Shown here piece by piece: positions 44,640-54,658 of a DNA stretch of 64,000 nucleotides; position 1 is the first letter of the stretch; every line of letters starts with the position of its first letter. The DNA comes from Carettochelys insculpta. Taxonomy: Eukaryota; Chordata; Testudines; Carettochelyidae. Position numbers and translations under genes: made by a program. Under the pieces are notes generated by a model. The model saw only the letters and a program-made list of their open reading frames with translations, was not told the DNA's origin and did not search any database. Location of the stretch: positions 8,265,837 to 8,329,836 of the forward strand of contig NC_134158.1 of assembly GCF_033958435.1 (NCBI RefSeq), written 5' to 3'.

Positions 44640-44840
44640 GAGAGACTAGCCCGGTGTTTGGCGCATTAACGTTATAATTCCATGGTTGTAAATTCAGTCC
44701 TTGTTGGGGCCTGTCTGAGGCAGGTTAGATGAAAAACAAATCTGTCAGGGATGGTGACAGGTCCTGCTGGGAGGGCAGACAACTGGATGTAACGATATCT
44801 CGAGGTCCCTTCCAGTTCTGCGGTACGACACTCTAAGACC
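44640..44840 (+). repeat. tRNA-derived SINE, decayed
   Basis: agcccggtgtttggcgcatt, catggttgtaaattcagtcc and cgaggtcccttccagttctg in order. It ends 60 bp before copy B exon 6. Confidence 0.6.
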
Positions 44841-44897
44841 AACCCTAATGCTGCCATTAATGCATCTTTTTCACCAGCCACTTCTTGTTCCTTTCAG

Positions 44898-45756
44898 TTT
44901 TGATGAGATCACAGGGGGATTTGACCAGCTGCCCCTGGCCTTCTACCAGTCTATGCCTGAAGTTGTCCAGTTCAACTGCTCTGTAGAGCAGATAATATCC
45001 AGTGGTAACAAGGTCCACGTACATTATCGTGAAGCCGACACGCTAAGCTGCTCCTCAGTGAGGGCTGACTATGTTCTTGTCACGGCCACCACCAAAGCCA
45101 CCAGACACATCAAATTTATGCCACCCCTGTCTTCCAACAAGACCCATGCTATGCGCTCCATTCACTATTCCTCTGCCACCAAGGTTGCTTTGGCCTGCAC
45201 CGAAAAGTTCTGGGAGAAGCACGGGATTCAAGGTGGGCCGTCCGTCACGGATCACCCTTCCCGATTCATCTACTATCCCAACCACAACTTCTCTAGCGGG
45301 CTGGGGGTGATTGTGGCTTCCTACACATGCAACGACGATGCCGATTTCTTCATTCCCCTGACTGATGAGAAGTGCATTGATGTGGTGCTGGAGGACCTGG
45401 CAGAAATCCACGGGGAATCTAAAGACTATCTCCGGTTCATTTGTGATAAATATGTGATACAGAAGTGGAACCTGGACAAACACTCCATGGGGGCCTACGC
45501 CTCGTTTACCCCCTATCAGTTTGTGGACTATTCACGGCCTCTGTTTCAGAAGGAAGGGAGGGTCCACTTTGCAGGAGAACACACGGCGCAGCCTCATGGC
45601 TGGATCGACACGGCAATGAGATCTGCGGTGAAAGCAGCAAGGAACATCCACAAGGAGAGTCAGCTGCCTCTGGGGCAACCTGAGCCTCAGGATCAGCAAA
45701 ACCAACAAGAGCAGGAGCAGGAAAAGGTGGAGTGGGTTCCAAAAACTGAGCTTTAG
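44898..45756 (+). CDS. LAAO: LAAO copy B exon 6, fully open
   Basis: 859 nt including TAG, exactly the length of copy A exon 6 and open throughout, despite the break in exon 3. SATKVAL Lys and [16 protein letters not shown] are kept. SYTC replaces SYTW. It ends PKTEL. From about 45090 on it is nearly identical to copy A; before that it is clearly more diverged. Confidence 0.88.
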
Positions 45757-46021
45757 TTGGTTCACGGATGTTTTGACAACACACAAATGCACTGGACACT
45801 GAGGGCTGGTCTTCACGAACCCTGTAAGTCAAGCTAAGTCAGGCTTCTTCAGTTACATAAGTTACGGAAGTGAAGCCCACATGAGTTTGGTTGATGTACA
45901 GAAGTGTCTACATCATGCTGTGTTGATGGGAGATGCTCTCCTCTAAAATTAGCTTATGCTTTCCAGGGTCTGACGTGTCGACATCAATGGGAGACACCAG
46001 ATTTATGTGTATGAGAATAGT

Positions 46022-46290
46022 CTGGTAAGATACATAGATAGGTTTGTGTGTCTGTGAATAGATAGATTTCTGTGTATGAGGATAGATAGATAGATAGATA
46101 GATTTGTGTTTAAGAGGATAGATAGATAGAGATAGATAGATTTGTGTGCATGAAGATAGACAGATAGATTTATGTGTATGAAGATACATAGATAGATAGA
46201 TAGATTTATGTGTATGAGGATAGATAGATAGCTTTATAGATAGATAGATTTGTGTGCATGAGGATAGATATATAGATTTATGTGATTGAG

Positions 46291-46323
<33 letters not shown>

Positions 46324-46390
46324 TAGTTATGTATATGATGTTAAATAGATAGCTTTGATAGATTTGTGTGCATGAAGATAGATCTACTAC
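46022..46390 (-). repeat. compound (TAGA)n minisatellite
   Basis: Blocks of gatagatagata alternating with tttgtgtgtatgagg, the reverse complement of the family at 18064-18630. It lies just downstream of copy B, in opposite orientation to the copy A intron array. Confidence 0.9.
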
Positions 46391-46399
46391 AGTACAGGA

Positions 46400-47430
46400 A
46401 CATCCATACAAATAATTGGTTTCATTGATCATAATCACTACTGATCAGCTACGTTGTACTAATCTCTTCTCAACCAGAGCAGCAGAAAATGTCACTTTGT
46501 TGCAAAATGTGAAGACGTGTTAAGTGTACCAATTCACTGATTTGTACTATGTCAATGGCCTTATCTTCATTTACCTATGGTCAGTTGTGTGCTGTTTACA
46601 TACAATATAAATCTGCTTTACTTACTTAACCCTGGGTCAAAGGATGTTAATCATGTAGATGTGAATTCATCTGCTGTGTCAAAACTACGTGATTATTGTT
46701 ACAAAAGGCTTTAACGATGCCCCTTTAAAGGAAAGGCCCACCAACTGGAATTGAAGCCTGTGAACTGTGATGGAGAAGATGGTTAATTTCAAAGCTTGGG
46801 TTGTAATGTAAAGTACAATGAATGATCCAGACACATGGTCTGTGCTTAGTCAACAAAGCAAGACCTGCAGGAGGATGACAATCTTCAGATAGCCAACTCT
46901 AAGATGGGCACACTCAGTTGTGAGCTACATATTTGGCTCCATGACACCTGCTCTGGGATAAGTAAGAATAGCTTATTCCTAAACCAATACCCATCCCTTA
47001 CACTTTTCTAAACACATTTCTAGTGTTTCTTCATCTCTAAGGTCTTGCCCATACTTACTGGAGGGGCTATGTTGCGGAGGTTGACTTTCTGGGATTCGAT
47101 TTAGCGGGTGTAGTATAGACCCACAAAATTGAATATTGAGGGTGCACCTGTTGACCCCAGGACTCCTTTCAGTTATGAAGAGTAAGAGAAGGCAGTGGAA
47201 GAGTTTCTGCCATCAACCTCCCGCTGTAGGAGTGGCACAGAAAATGGATGTAAGGTAAGTTGACTCCAGATATGCATTTTACGTAGCTGGAGTTGGGCAC
47301 CTTATATCAATTTTCTCCCCTAGACCTGGCCTGAGAAAGAGCTCTGGGAGAGATTCTGCACCTATAGTCCATTTAGATGCTGTCAGGAGTATTCCAGATA
47401 CAAGGAAGAGAATTAAGGAGACCTAAGCAG
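46400..47430. other. intergenic stretch, mostly without named repeats
   Basis: AT-rich. A segment near 46895-47035 (cactcagttgtgagctacat, gacacctgctctgggataag) recurs at about 48585-48700, so it belongs to a dispersed or locally duplicated sequence. No gene seen. Confidence 0.4.
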
Positions 47431-47456
47431 ATGAACCAGCTTTGCTATCGTTTGAA

Positions 47457-47700
47457 CTTTCTAAGACTATGTATACACAACTGCAGAAGATCAACCTGTT
47501 TAGGGTCAATCTTCTGGGGTTTGATTTCATGTATTCAGTAGGTACACACAAAAGCAACCTCTCAGAGGTCGCAGTCAAACTCTCCTGTCTACCTTCTCCA
47601 GTATGGATAGCCAAGTTAGTCGAGCACAGATACATTGGTTTAGCTACGCAACTGCTGTAGCTAGAAGTGCTTATCTGTAGTTGACTTACTTTGCCCAGCG
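47457..47700. mobile_element. GTCTACAC-type element, TGCAGTTGAC-like family
   Basis: agactatgtatacacaactg, cagaagatcaacctgtttag and tgcttatctgtagttgactt, as in 18660-18968 and 52480-52690. Confidence 0.45.
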
Positions 47701-47899
47701 TCAATGTACTCTAACTTTGACTCACCAGTTACATACTTTACCTGTGTTAACCCCTCAATAACTATTTTCTTTTCTTAATTAAGCAATCTTTGGTTTTAGG
47801 TTACTAAAGGAATTGGCTATAACATAGTAGTTAATAAGATCCCAAGTATCTGCTGACTGGGGTTAAATGACCAGCTCTTTGGGGTTGGAAGAACTTAAT

Positions 47900-48315
47900 G
47901 GCTGTGTCTACACTTACCAAAAACTTTGAAAGGCCCATGACAATGGCCAGATCGAAGAATATTAATGAGGCGCAGACATGCATATTCAGCACCTCATTAG
48001 CATGCCACTGGCCACAGCACTTTGAAAGTGCTGGTTTCCCTCCCGCACGTCTCATCTACACGGGGGTCCTTTTGAAAGGACCCCACCAACATCAAAATCC
48101 CCTTATTCCTATGAGCTCAAACTCAAACTATGACCTTTTCGAAAGAAGCCCCATGTAGCCGAGCCATGCGGGAGTGAAAAGCAGCAATTTCCAAGTGCTG
48201 TGGCCGGCGGCATGGTAATGAGGTGCTGAATATTCATTTCAGAGCCTCATTAGTATTCTTTGATCTGACCGTTAGCATGGCTATTTCAAAGTTCTTGGAA
48301 AGTGTAGACGTAGCC
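47900..48315. mobile_element. 416-bp Harbinger-like element with aat target duplication
   Basis: GGCTGTGTCTACACTT to AAGTGTAGACGTAGCC, flanked by aat on both sides (47897-47899, 48316-48318). The two halves are inverted relative to each other (cctcattagcatgccactgg and ccggcggcatggtaatgagg), so the whole element is a fold-back structure. Confidence 0.8.
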
Positions 48316-48319
48316 AATA

Positions 48320-49140
48320 TGTTTGGTGATTTTCAGTTTTGATAACCTTTTATCATAAAGCCCTAAGTGGTAAGATGAGCTGGAATGACTCGAGATTGTC
48401 TGGGACTCTGTGGTTGGGTGCATATTGCAGACCAGAAGTATACTTTTACCACCAACTGGGTGAAATCTGGGTTGATGGGAGATGTTCTTCTGCCAGATTA
48501 GTTTATGCTTTTCGGTGACCTGGAGTACAGACGTTAACAGGTGAATTCTTGTCTTCCCAATTTTCTGACAATCAACCCTATGATGAGGACACTCAGTTGT
48601 GAGCTATACATCAGGCATTGTGACAGCTGCTCTGGAATTGGTAAGAATGCAAGACCAGCTTATTCTGAAACCACTATCAATTACTCAGACTTGTTACAAA
48701 TGTGTTTAGGTACATAATTAACATAGCTGAAATTGCATACCTTAATTCGACCATCCCTTGTAGCATAGACCTGGCCATCTGTTAGCACAGACTAAGCCAA
48801 TTACTTGTCCCACCCTCTGTGGCCATGGAGAACCATTGGTCAACATCATCTTTGCAACAACTTTTCACATATTTGAAGACTGTTTCCAGATCCTTATTCA
48901 TCATTTACTCTCTGGAGTAAACATGCCCATTTCTTTCAACCTTTCCTCATTGTGTTTCCTAAACTTCTTAACATTTTGTTGCTTTCCACTGCACTTTCCC
49001 CAGGGGAACAAATTACTTGCAGGAAATGGACACTGGTGGGCTTCCCTTGGGTCCATCTAGTATCTGATACCAAAAACCAGATGAAAAAAAATCAATCGCT
49101 AGAAAGTTATTGGGTTTGGATACTGGGTCACTAGATTGGT
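48320..49140. other. intergenic stretch, partly duplicated
   Basis: 48455-48520 (gttgatgggagatgttcttc, agtttatgcttttcggtgac) resembles 45920-45970 just after copy B, and 48585-48700 resembles 46895-47035. No gene found. Confidence 0.4.
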
Positions 49141-49145
49141 AGGAG

Positions 49146-49325
49146 AACAACAAGAAGTCCTGTGGCACCTTGTAGACTAATAGATATTTTGGAGCATCAG
49201 CTTTTGTGGGCAAAGACCTTCTTCGTCAGATGCGTGATCATCTGATGAAGCGGGTCTTTGCCCACTAAAGCTTATGATCCAAAACATCTGTTAGTCTATA
49301 AGGTGCCACAGGACTTCTTGTTGTT
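49146..49325. repeat. palindromic (inverted dimer) retroelement tail
   Basis: aacaacaagaagtcctgtgg at the left and ccacaggacttcttgttgtt at the right, arms about 88 bp with a centre near 49235 (cagatgcgtgatcatctg). Same tail as 1499-1665. Confidence 0.85.
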
Positions 49326-49424
49326 CTTGAAGATACTGACTAACATGGCCACCTCTCTGATAGATTGGGAGGAATGGCTGATGGGACCTTGGAAATGCAG
49401 CATTAAATGAATGCCTCTAGGGCT

Positions 49425-49785
49425 ACATCTACACAGGTGGCCTCTGTCGACAAAGCTGGGTTTTTGTCAACAAAGCCCATGGAGCATCAACACAGTTAAA
49501 GCACTCCGTTACAAGTTGGTTGACAAAACTCAGCTATTCTGCCGGCAGCGTTAGACCTCTCCCAGATCAGATATAATGCCTCTGCCAATAGTGTTTTGTT
49601 GAAAGTGGCTGTGTAGACTCTTCTGCCGACAGAGAGGGCTTCCAGTTCCCTGGGAAGCTCTGTTTGAAGAGCTTCCGCTCGGCCGTTCTGTCAAGAGAGG
49701 GCAGGGAGTTCCGGCTGCTCTCTGTCAACAGAGCGGATTGTTCTTTCAATCTGCTTTTGTGCGTAGATGCAGAGGTAGTAGGCAT
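49425..49785. mobile_element. GTCGACA-type DNA element
   Basis: Starts gggctacatctacacaggtg and ends near gcgtagatgcagaggtag, with internal ctgtcgacaaagc, ttgttgaaagtgg and ctgccgacagagag motifs. Right boundary uncertain. Confidence 0.55.
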
Positions 49786-49839
49786 CCTTCAGTCTGCATA
49801 GACTATGGATTGCACCCTTTAAAGTTTCAATTGAGGACT

Positions 49840-50590
49840 TCATTTACAGCGTCTATTGTGACTATGAAGACCCACACGAGAGTGACAGTCCTTGCTGCAT
49901 CTCTTGCAGATGTAGTGGGTGTCTGGCAAGTCCTTATTGTGCTTTCTGTGCGCTCGCTTCTCCTCTGCTAGCTGTCTGATCTTCCTCTCTCCCTTCTGAA
50001 GGCCCTTGTGTAACCCCTGCCTCCATCTGCTGCGGTCATCTGCTAGTTCTTCCCAGTTGTCCAGCTCAATGTCTACCTCTCTGAGGTCTCTCTTGCAGAC
50101 ATCTTTGTGGCGCAACTGGGGGCGTCCGGGAGGTCTTTTGCCAGAGGCTAGCTCACCATACAGGATGTCTTTTGGAATCCTTCCATCATTCATCCTGTGG
50201 ACGTGGCCAAGCCAGCAGAGTCGACGCTGCCTGAGGAGGGTGTGCATGGTTGGGATTCCACCTTGCTCGAGGAAGGCAGTGTTGGTCACTCTGTCCTTAC
50301 ATGATACTCCAAGGATGCACCTGAGGCAGCGCAAGTGGAAGACGTTCAGCCTCTTTTCCTGGCGGGCATACAGGGTCCAAGTCTCGCTGCCATAAAGGAG
50401 GGTGCTGAGGATGCAAGCTCTGTAGACTTGCATTTTGGTGTGAGTGTACAGCTTGTTGTTATTCCACACTCTCTTGCTGAGTCTGGACAGAGTTGTGGCT
50501 GCTTTTCCAATCCTCCTATTTAGCTCAGTGTCCAACGACAGGGTGTCAGTGATGGTGGACCTGAGGTAAACGAACTCGTGGATGACCTCT
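49840..50590 (-). pseudogene. LINE fragment: RT C-terminal region with C2H2 zinc finger
   Basis: Open minus-strand frame (49840-50535, continuing in frame to about 50590) reads HEFVYLRSTITDTLSLDTEL, then YGSETWTLYARQEKRLNVFH and LCWLGHVHRMNDGRIPKDIL, the connection and thumb region of a non-LTR retrotransposon polymerase. It ends with a C2H2 finger (YICKRCSKDCHSRVGLHSHN) and a stop. The catalytic RT core and endonuclease are absent. It is clearly not CR1. I do not assign a clade. Confidence 0.75.
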
Positions 50591-50599
50591 AACGTATAG

Positions 50600-51180
50600 T
50601 ACTGCTGAAGTTTCTACATTGACCTTGACTTCCATTGACAGAGGCTGCCCATGGAGAAGTAGCCGACATGTCCTCATAGCATTTGTTAGTGGCTAATTAT
50701 TCATGCTTCACAACGAGTGGACAATGCCAATAAACTGAAAAACAGCAAAAGTAACATAGACAAAGGAAATGCTTTGTAACATGGCCCCAAACTAACCTGT
50801 GCTACTCAGTGCTCCGTGACCTTATCCAGGAAAAGATGAGCAATTTATTCAAGATGTTACTTCACCATGGAGGTTAGGCTGGAGAGCCATGGTAAACCAG
50901 AAGTTAACTGAGTAACATATGATGTTTCTACAATTGCTACAAAAATTATTAATAAGATGCATGTCAGTTAATTGCAAGAGTTATTCAAAAATGTTTTAAC
51001 ATAGACAATATTTAAATTATTGTAAGGGTCAGAGTTAAGTTTGCAATTTGAATTAAAAGTGTCTTTGATGTTTCTGAGACAGGCACTGCATGTTGAAATG
51101 ACCTCATCATATGCACTATCAGGAACTCAGATATTTAAGGAATATAAGACCACATGCTTCAGGGTATAAACCAGCCTCCA
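50600..51180. other. intergenic stretch, nothing recognised
   Basis: AT-rich sequence between the LINE fragment and the next DNA element. No open frame or named repeat. Confidence 0.4.
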
Positions 51181-51181
51181 A

Positions 51182-51613
51182 AGCTACGTCTACAATACAG
51201 CAGTCCTTCTAAAGAAATTCTTTCAGAAGATCTCTCCCAAAGGAACTTCTTCTGAAAGAGCATAGCCACATGCCTAAAGCAGATCAAAAAAATCAATCTG
51301 CTCTTTCGACAGAAAGTGGCCACAAAGCCCCTGCTCTTTTGAAGGAACGGGCCAGGAAAAAATCGAAAAATCTGGTGCCATGTTAAAAAGGGACCCCAGG
51401 GTGTCTACACAGGCTTTTTTTCTGAAAGTATTTTTGGAAAAAGGCATGCTCCCCTTCTGGGAGGGGAAGATGGCTGCTGGAAAAAGTGCTATATTCTTCT
51501 GATTGAATATTGAGAGAACGCATTTGGCGTATAGATGCTCCGTGAGATTTTTTCAAAAAAGCCCTGGCTTTTTTTGAAAAAGCTCGAGAGCAGAGAAGTA
51601 GCAGAGATGTAGT
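51182..51613. mobile_element. Harbinger-like short element, TTTCGAAAGA family, inverted
   Basis: agctacgtctacaatacagc at the left, aagctcgagagc and agagatgtagt at the right. The interior (tctttcgacagaaagtggcc) is in opposite orientation to 7275. Confidence 0.55.
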
Positions 51614-52169
51614 AAAAATGCCAAAAAAGATGTGAGGTGCCCCTGGATTAAGGTCTAGGGAGACATAGGAGTACATTCAATCAAAAGAGAGACAATCTTT
51701 CTTGTAAATGCTAACCAGAATGGTTTGGTTTTACTTTCCTGAGTTTCTTTCTTCTTCAGCTGAAAACCCCTAAAGTGCCTCCTCCATATTTTCCTGTAAC
51801 TAGAACACTCTTTGCAACTCTTAAGACATAAGTTTCATCAGGCTGAATTGAGATCTAATTATCACTTGCTTAACCATATGCCTCCAAAGCACTGTCATTA
51901 ATAACACCCACTGCTACTCATTTGGCCTCCACCAGCCGCATTATTTTATTCACCAAACCAAACAAACTTCATCGTGGGAACTCTGTAGAGAATGTGTCAG
52001 CTATGGAAATAAAGAACGCCCTGAGTGAGGTAGCTGTCTGAGGGAGAGGCAGGGCGGGAGGGCAGGATCGTTGGGGTAATTCATCTCTCTGACAAGTTTA
52101 CATCCAATTGCCAAGTTAGGAATCTCCCACAGAGATCAATGACTCATTTTGGTTTTTTAACTTGCGATG

Positions 52170-52310
52170 ATTAGTAACAGAGAGGTGGCTGTGTTAGTCT
52201 GTGCTCTAACAAAACAAACCAGCCGTCATGTAGCACCTTAAGATTAACAAAATAATTTATTAGGGGATGAGCTTTCGTGGGGCAGACCCACTTCTTCAGA
52301 TCTGGAGACA
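52170..52310 (-). repeat. PLE tail fragment
   Basis: cagagaggtggctgtgttag, gtagcaccttaagattaaca and gggcagacccacttcttcag, minus orientation. Confidence 0.7.
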
Positions 52311-52348
52311 CCAATGCAATGCAAAGATGAGATTAGCCAGTGAATTTT

Positions 52349-52384
52349 GTGTGTGTGTGTGTGTGTGTGCGTGCGCGCGCGTGC
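52349..52384 (+). repeat. (GT)n-(GC)n microsatellite
   Basis: A run of gtgtgtgtgtgt followed by gcgtgcgcgcgcgtgc, pure alternating purine-pyrimidine over about 36 bp. Confidence 0.9.
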
Positions 52385-52479
52385 AGTCCAGAGATTAACT
52401 CCATAGTGACTTCCCCTTCTAACCATCAAAAATGTGAAGAAGCTAAAGTCCATGGAAATTAACTGAGGGTTATACTTAC

Positions 52480-52690
52480 CGGGTGAAAGAGTCAATCTCC
52501 TGGAGTTCGATTTTGCATGTCTGGTAAAGAGACACAAAACTGATCTCTCTGGGTTCTCCAGTCGACCCCTTGTACTCCTGCTCTCGCAAGGAATAAGGGA
52601 GGTAGACAGGAGACATGCTCCTGTATAAATTGCGGCAGCTAGAATTGTGTATCTGCAGTTGACTGTGAGGTCTAGTCTAGACAAAGCCTA
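52480..52690. mobile_element. GTCTACAC-type element, TGCAGTTGAC-like family
   Basis: gtcaatctcctggagttcga, gaataagggaggtagacagg, ttgtgtatctgcagttgact and gtctagtctagacaaagcc. Related to 8455-8690. Confidence 0.5.
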
Positions 52691-53103
52691 AGTCTCAATA
52701 TTTGGGTCTCAACGCCCATTTATAAACCTTGTAGGTTTGTCATGACCCAATAAACAACCTTAATGCAAAAAAAATTAAGCTTACTAAATGTTTCCTGGCC
52801 CTGACGTCTTCTCCAGGAGGGGTGGGGTTTGGGCTGTGATTCCCAGGCTTAGAGTTTCTTTGAGGGGGCAGTTTGAGGCAAGGGGGCCACTTACTCTGTC
52901 CAATGGGTCACAGTGAAGAAAACCCCATCCCTAGCTAGCCACTCCTCCTGGTGAGGCTGCCACCTGTGGTCACTCTGCAGCAAGCCCCTCCCTTTCCATG
53001 TTCTGGAAAACAATTGAATTCCCGGAACGTCCCATTTTCCTGGCACAATCTAACCCTGACCTTGCTTTAAGTTAGGATAAGGGGAAGCTGCATACCACAT
53101 TTG

Positions 53104-53814
53104 AGCTACGTCTACACGTGAAGCCTACATCGAAGTAACTTATTTCGATGTAGCGACATCGAAATAGGCTATTTCGATGAATAACGTCTACACGTCCTCC
53201 AGGGCTGGCAACGTCAACGTTCAACTTCGACGTTGCGCAGCACCACATCGAAATAGGCGCAGCGAGGGAACGTCTACACGCCAAAGTAGCACACATCGAA
53301 ATAAGGGTGCCAGGAACAGCTGCAGACAGGGTCACAGGGCGGACCCAACAGCAAGCCGCTCCCTTAAAGGGCCCCTCCCAGACACAGCTGCACTGAACAA
53401 CACAAGATCCACAGAGCTGACAACTGGTTGCAGACCCTGCGCATGCAGCATGGATCCCCAGCTGCCGCAGCAGCAGCCAGAAGCCCTGGGCTAAGGGCTG
53501 CTGCACATGGTGACCATAGAGCCCCGCAGGGGCTGGAGAGAGAGCGTCTCTCAACCCCTCAGCTGATGGCCGCCATGGCGGACCCCGCAATTTCGAAGTT
53601 GCGGGACGCGCAACGACTACACGTTCCCTACTTCGACGTTGAACGTCGAAGTTGGGCGCTATTCCCATCCCCTCATGGGGTTAGCGGCTTTGACGTCTTG
53701 CTGCCTAACGTCGATGTTAACATCGAAATAGCAACCAACACGTGTAGCCGTGACGGGCGCTATTTCGAAGTTAGTGCCACTACTTCGAAGTAGCGTGCAC
53801 ATGTGGACACGGCT
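53104..53814 (+). mobile_element. Harbinger-like non-autonomous DNA transposon, copy 6
   Basis: AGCTACGTCTACACGTG to TGTGGACACGGCT with ttg on both sides (53101-53103, 53815-53817). Full length, 711 bp. It keeps the 105- and 121-codon open frames seen in copy 1. Confidence 0.85.
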
Positions 53815-54186
53815 TTGGTGATCCTACCTCTTACCATGTAGAAGGAGTTCTTGGACAAACAGACTCACAGATGGATGGACTCATAGACAGACAGAAATAT
53901 GCTCTTTACAAGATAAATAGATAGATAGGTAGATTTGTGGATGAGTATGGATGGAGAGAGAGAGAACATAAGAACATAAGAACATAAGAATGGCCATACT
54001 GGGTCAGACCAAAGGTCCATCCAGCCCAGCATCCCATCTGCCGACGGTGGCCAATGCCAGGTGCCCCAGAGAAGGAGAACAGAAGACAATGATCAAGTGA
54101 TTTATCTCCTGCCATCCATCTCTTGCCCTTGTTCTGAAGGCTAGAGGCACCATACTTTATCCCTGGCTAATAGCCATTTATGGACC

Positions 54187-54625
54187 TGTAGCCAACCAGG
54201 CTCGGGTTCCCCAGAGACGAGGCTGCACCCAGAAGGAGAGTGCTATATTTGGTTTATTGAAAGCGCGTGACACCCGCGACGGGAGCCCCGGAGACGCCGC
54301 AGTCACCCATGGGGGGAAACCCAACGCGCCGGAGCGTTGCTCGGGGAGAGGCTCTGTAACAGGCCTCCTAACACTAGCTGATAAAGCTGAGCTCATTAAC
54401 ATAAGATTGCCTAAAATTGCCTATGCATTCCTTATCACTATCTCTTGTGGCCTACTGCCAGCGTAGCCTTGAAATCTTGGCAAGCGCGGCTTGTTCTGCA
54501 GCTGTTCCCATGGCAGTTTGCAGCTTTCACCTTGCACAGACTGGTCTGTTTAGATTCTCCTGAGGATTCACAGAGGGGTCGATCTACTCTCATGAGACCG
54601 TTACAAACTCTTCTCGCACCCTACA
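54187..54625 (-). repeat. LTR (3' in element orientation)
   Basis: 439 bp, TGTAGCCAACC to CACCCTACA. Pairs with 55909-56347. Confidence 0.9.
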
Positions 54626-54658
54626 CTCCTCCCCGCGACCCCTTTGTGAACGCCGAGG

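Larger units (their letters stand above)
32498..45756 (+). pseudogene. LAAO: L-amino-acid oxidase, copy B (frame broken in exon 3)
   Basis: Tandem duplicate of copy A with exons 32498-32722, 35698-35810, 36735-36930, 38729-38797, 40960-41096 and 44898-45756. Five exons have exactly the same lengths and phases as in copy A. Exon 3 is 6 nt shorter, from a 4-nt and a 2-nt deletion, and contains an in-frame TGA at 36862-36864. Splice sites are all GT-AG. Skipping exon 3 would not restore the frame, since exon 2 ends in phase 2 and exon 4 begins in phase 0. FAD-binding and most active-site residues remain. The Trp in copy A SYTWNDDA is Cys here. Either a recent pseudogene or a sequencing or assembly error in exon 3. 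Confidence 0.75.

Noticed and set aside
45097..45483. Idea that copy B is expressed by skipping exon 3
   Set aside because: Exon 2 ends in phase 2 and exon 4 begins in phase 0, so skipping would shift the frame.
46000..46438. Minus-strand open frame of 176 codons
   Set aside because: Translation of the tagatagata repeat.
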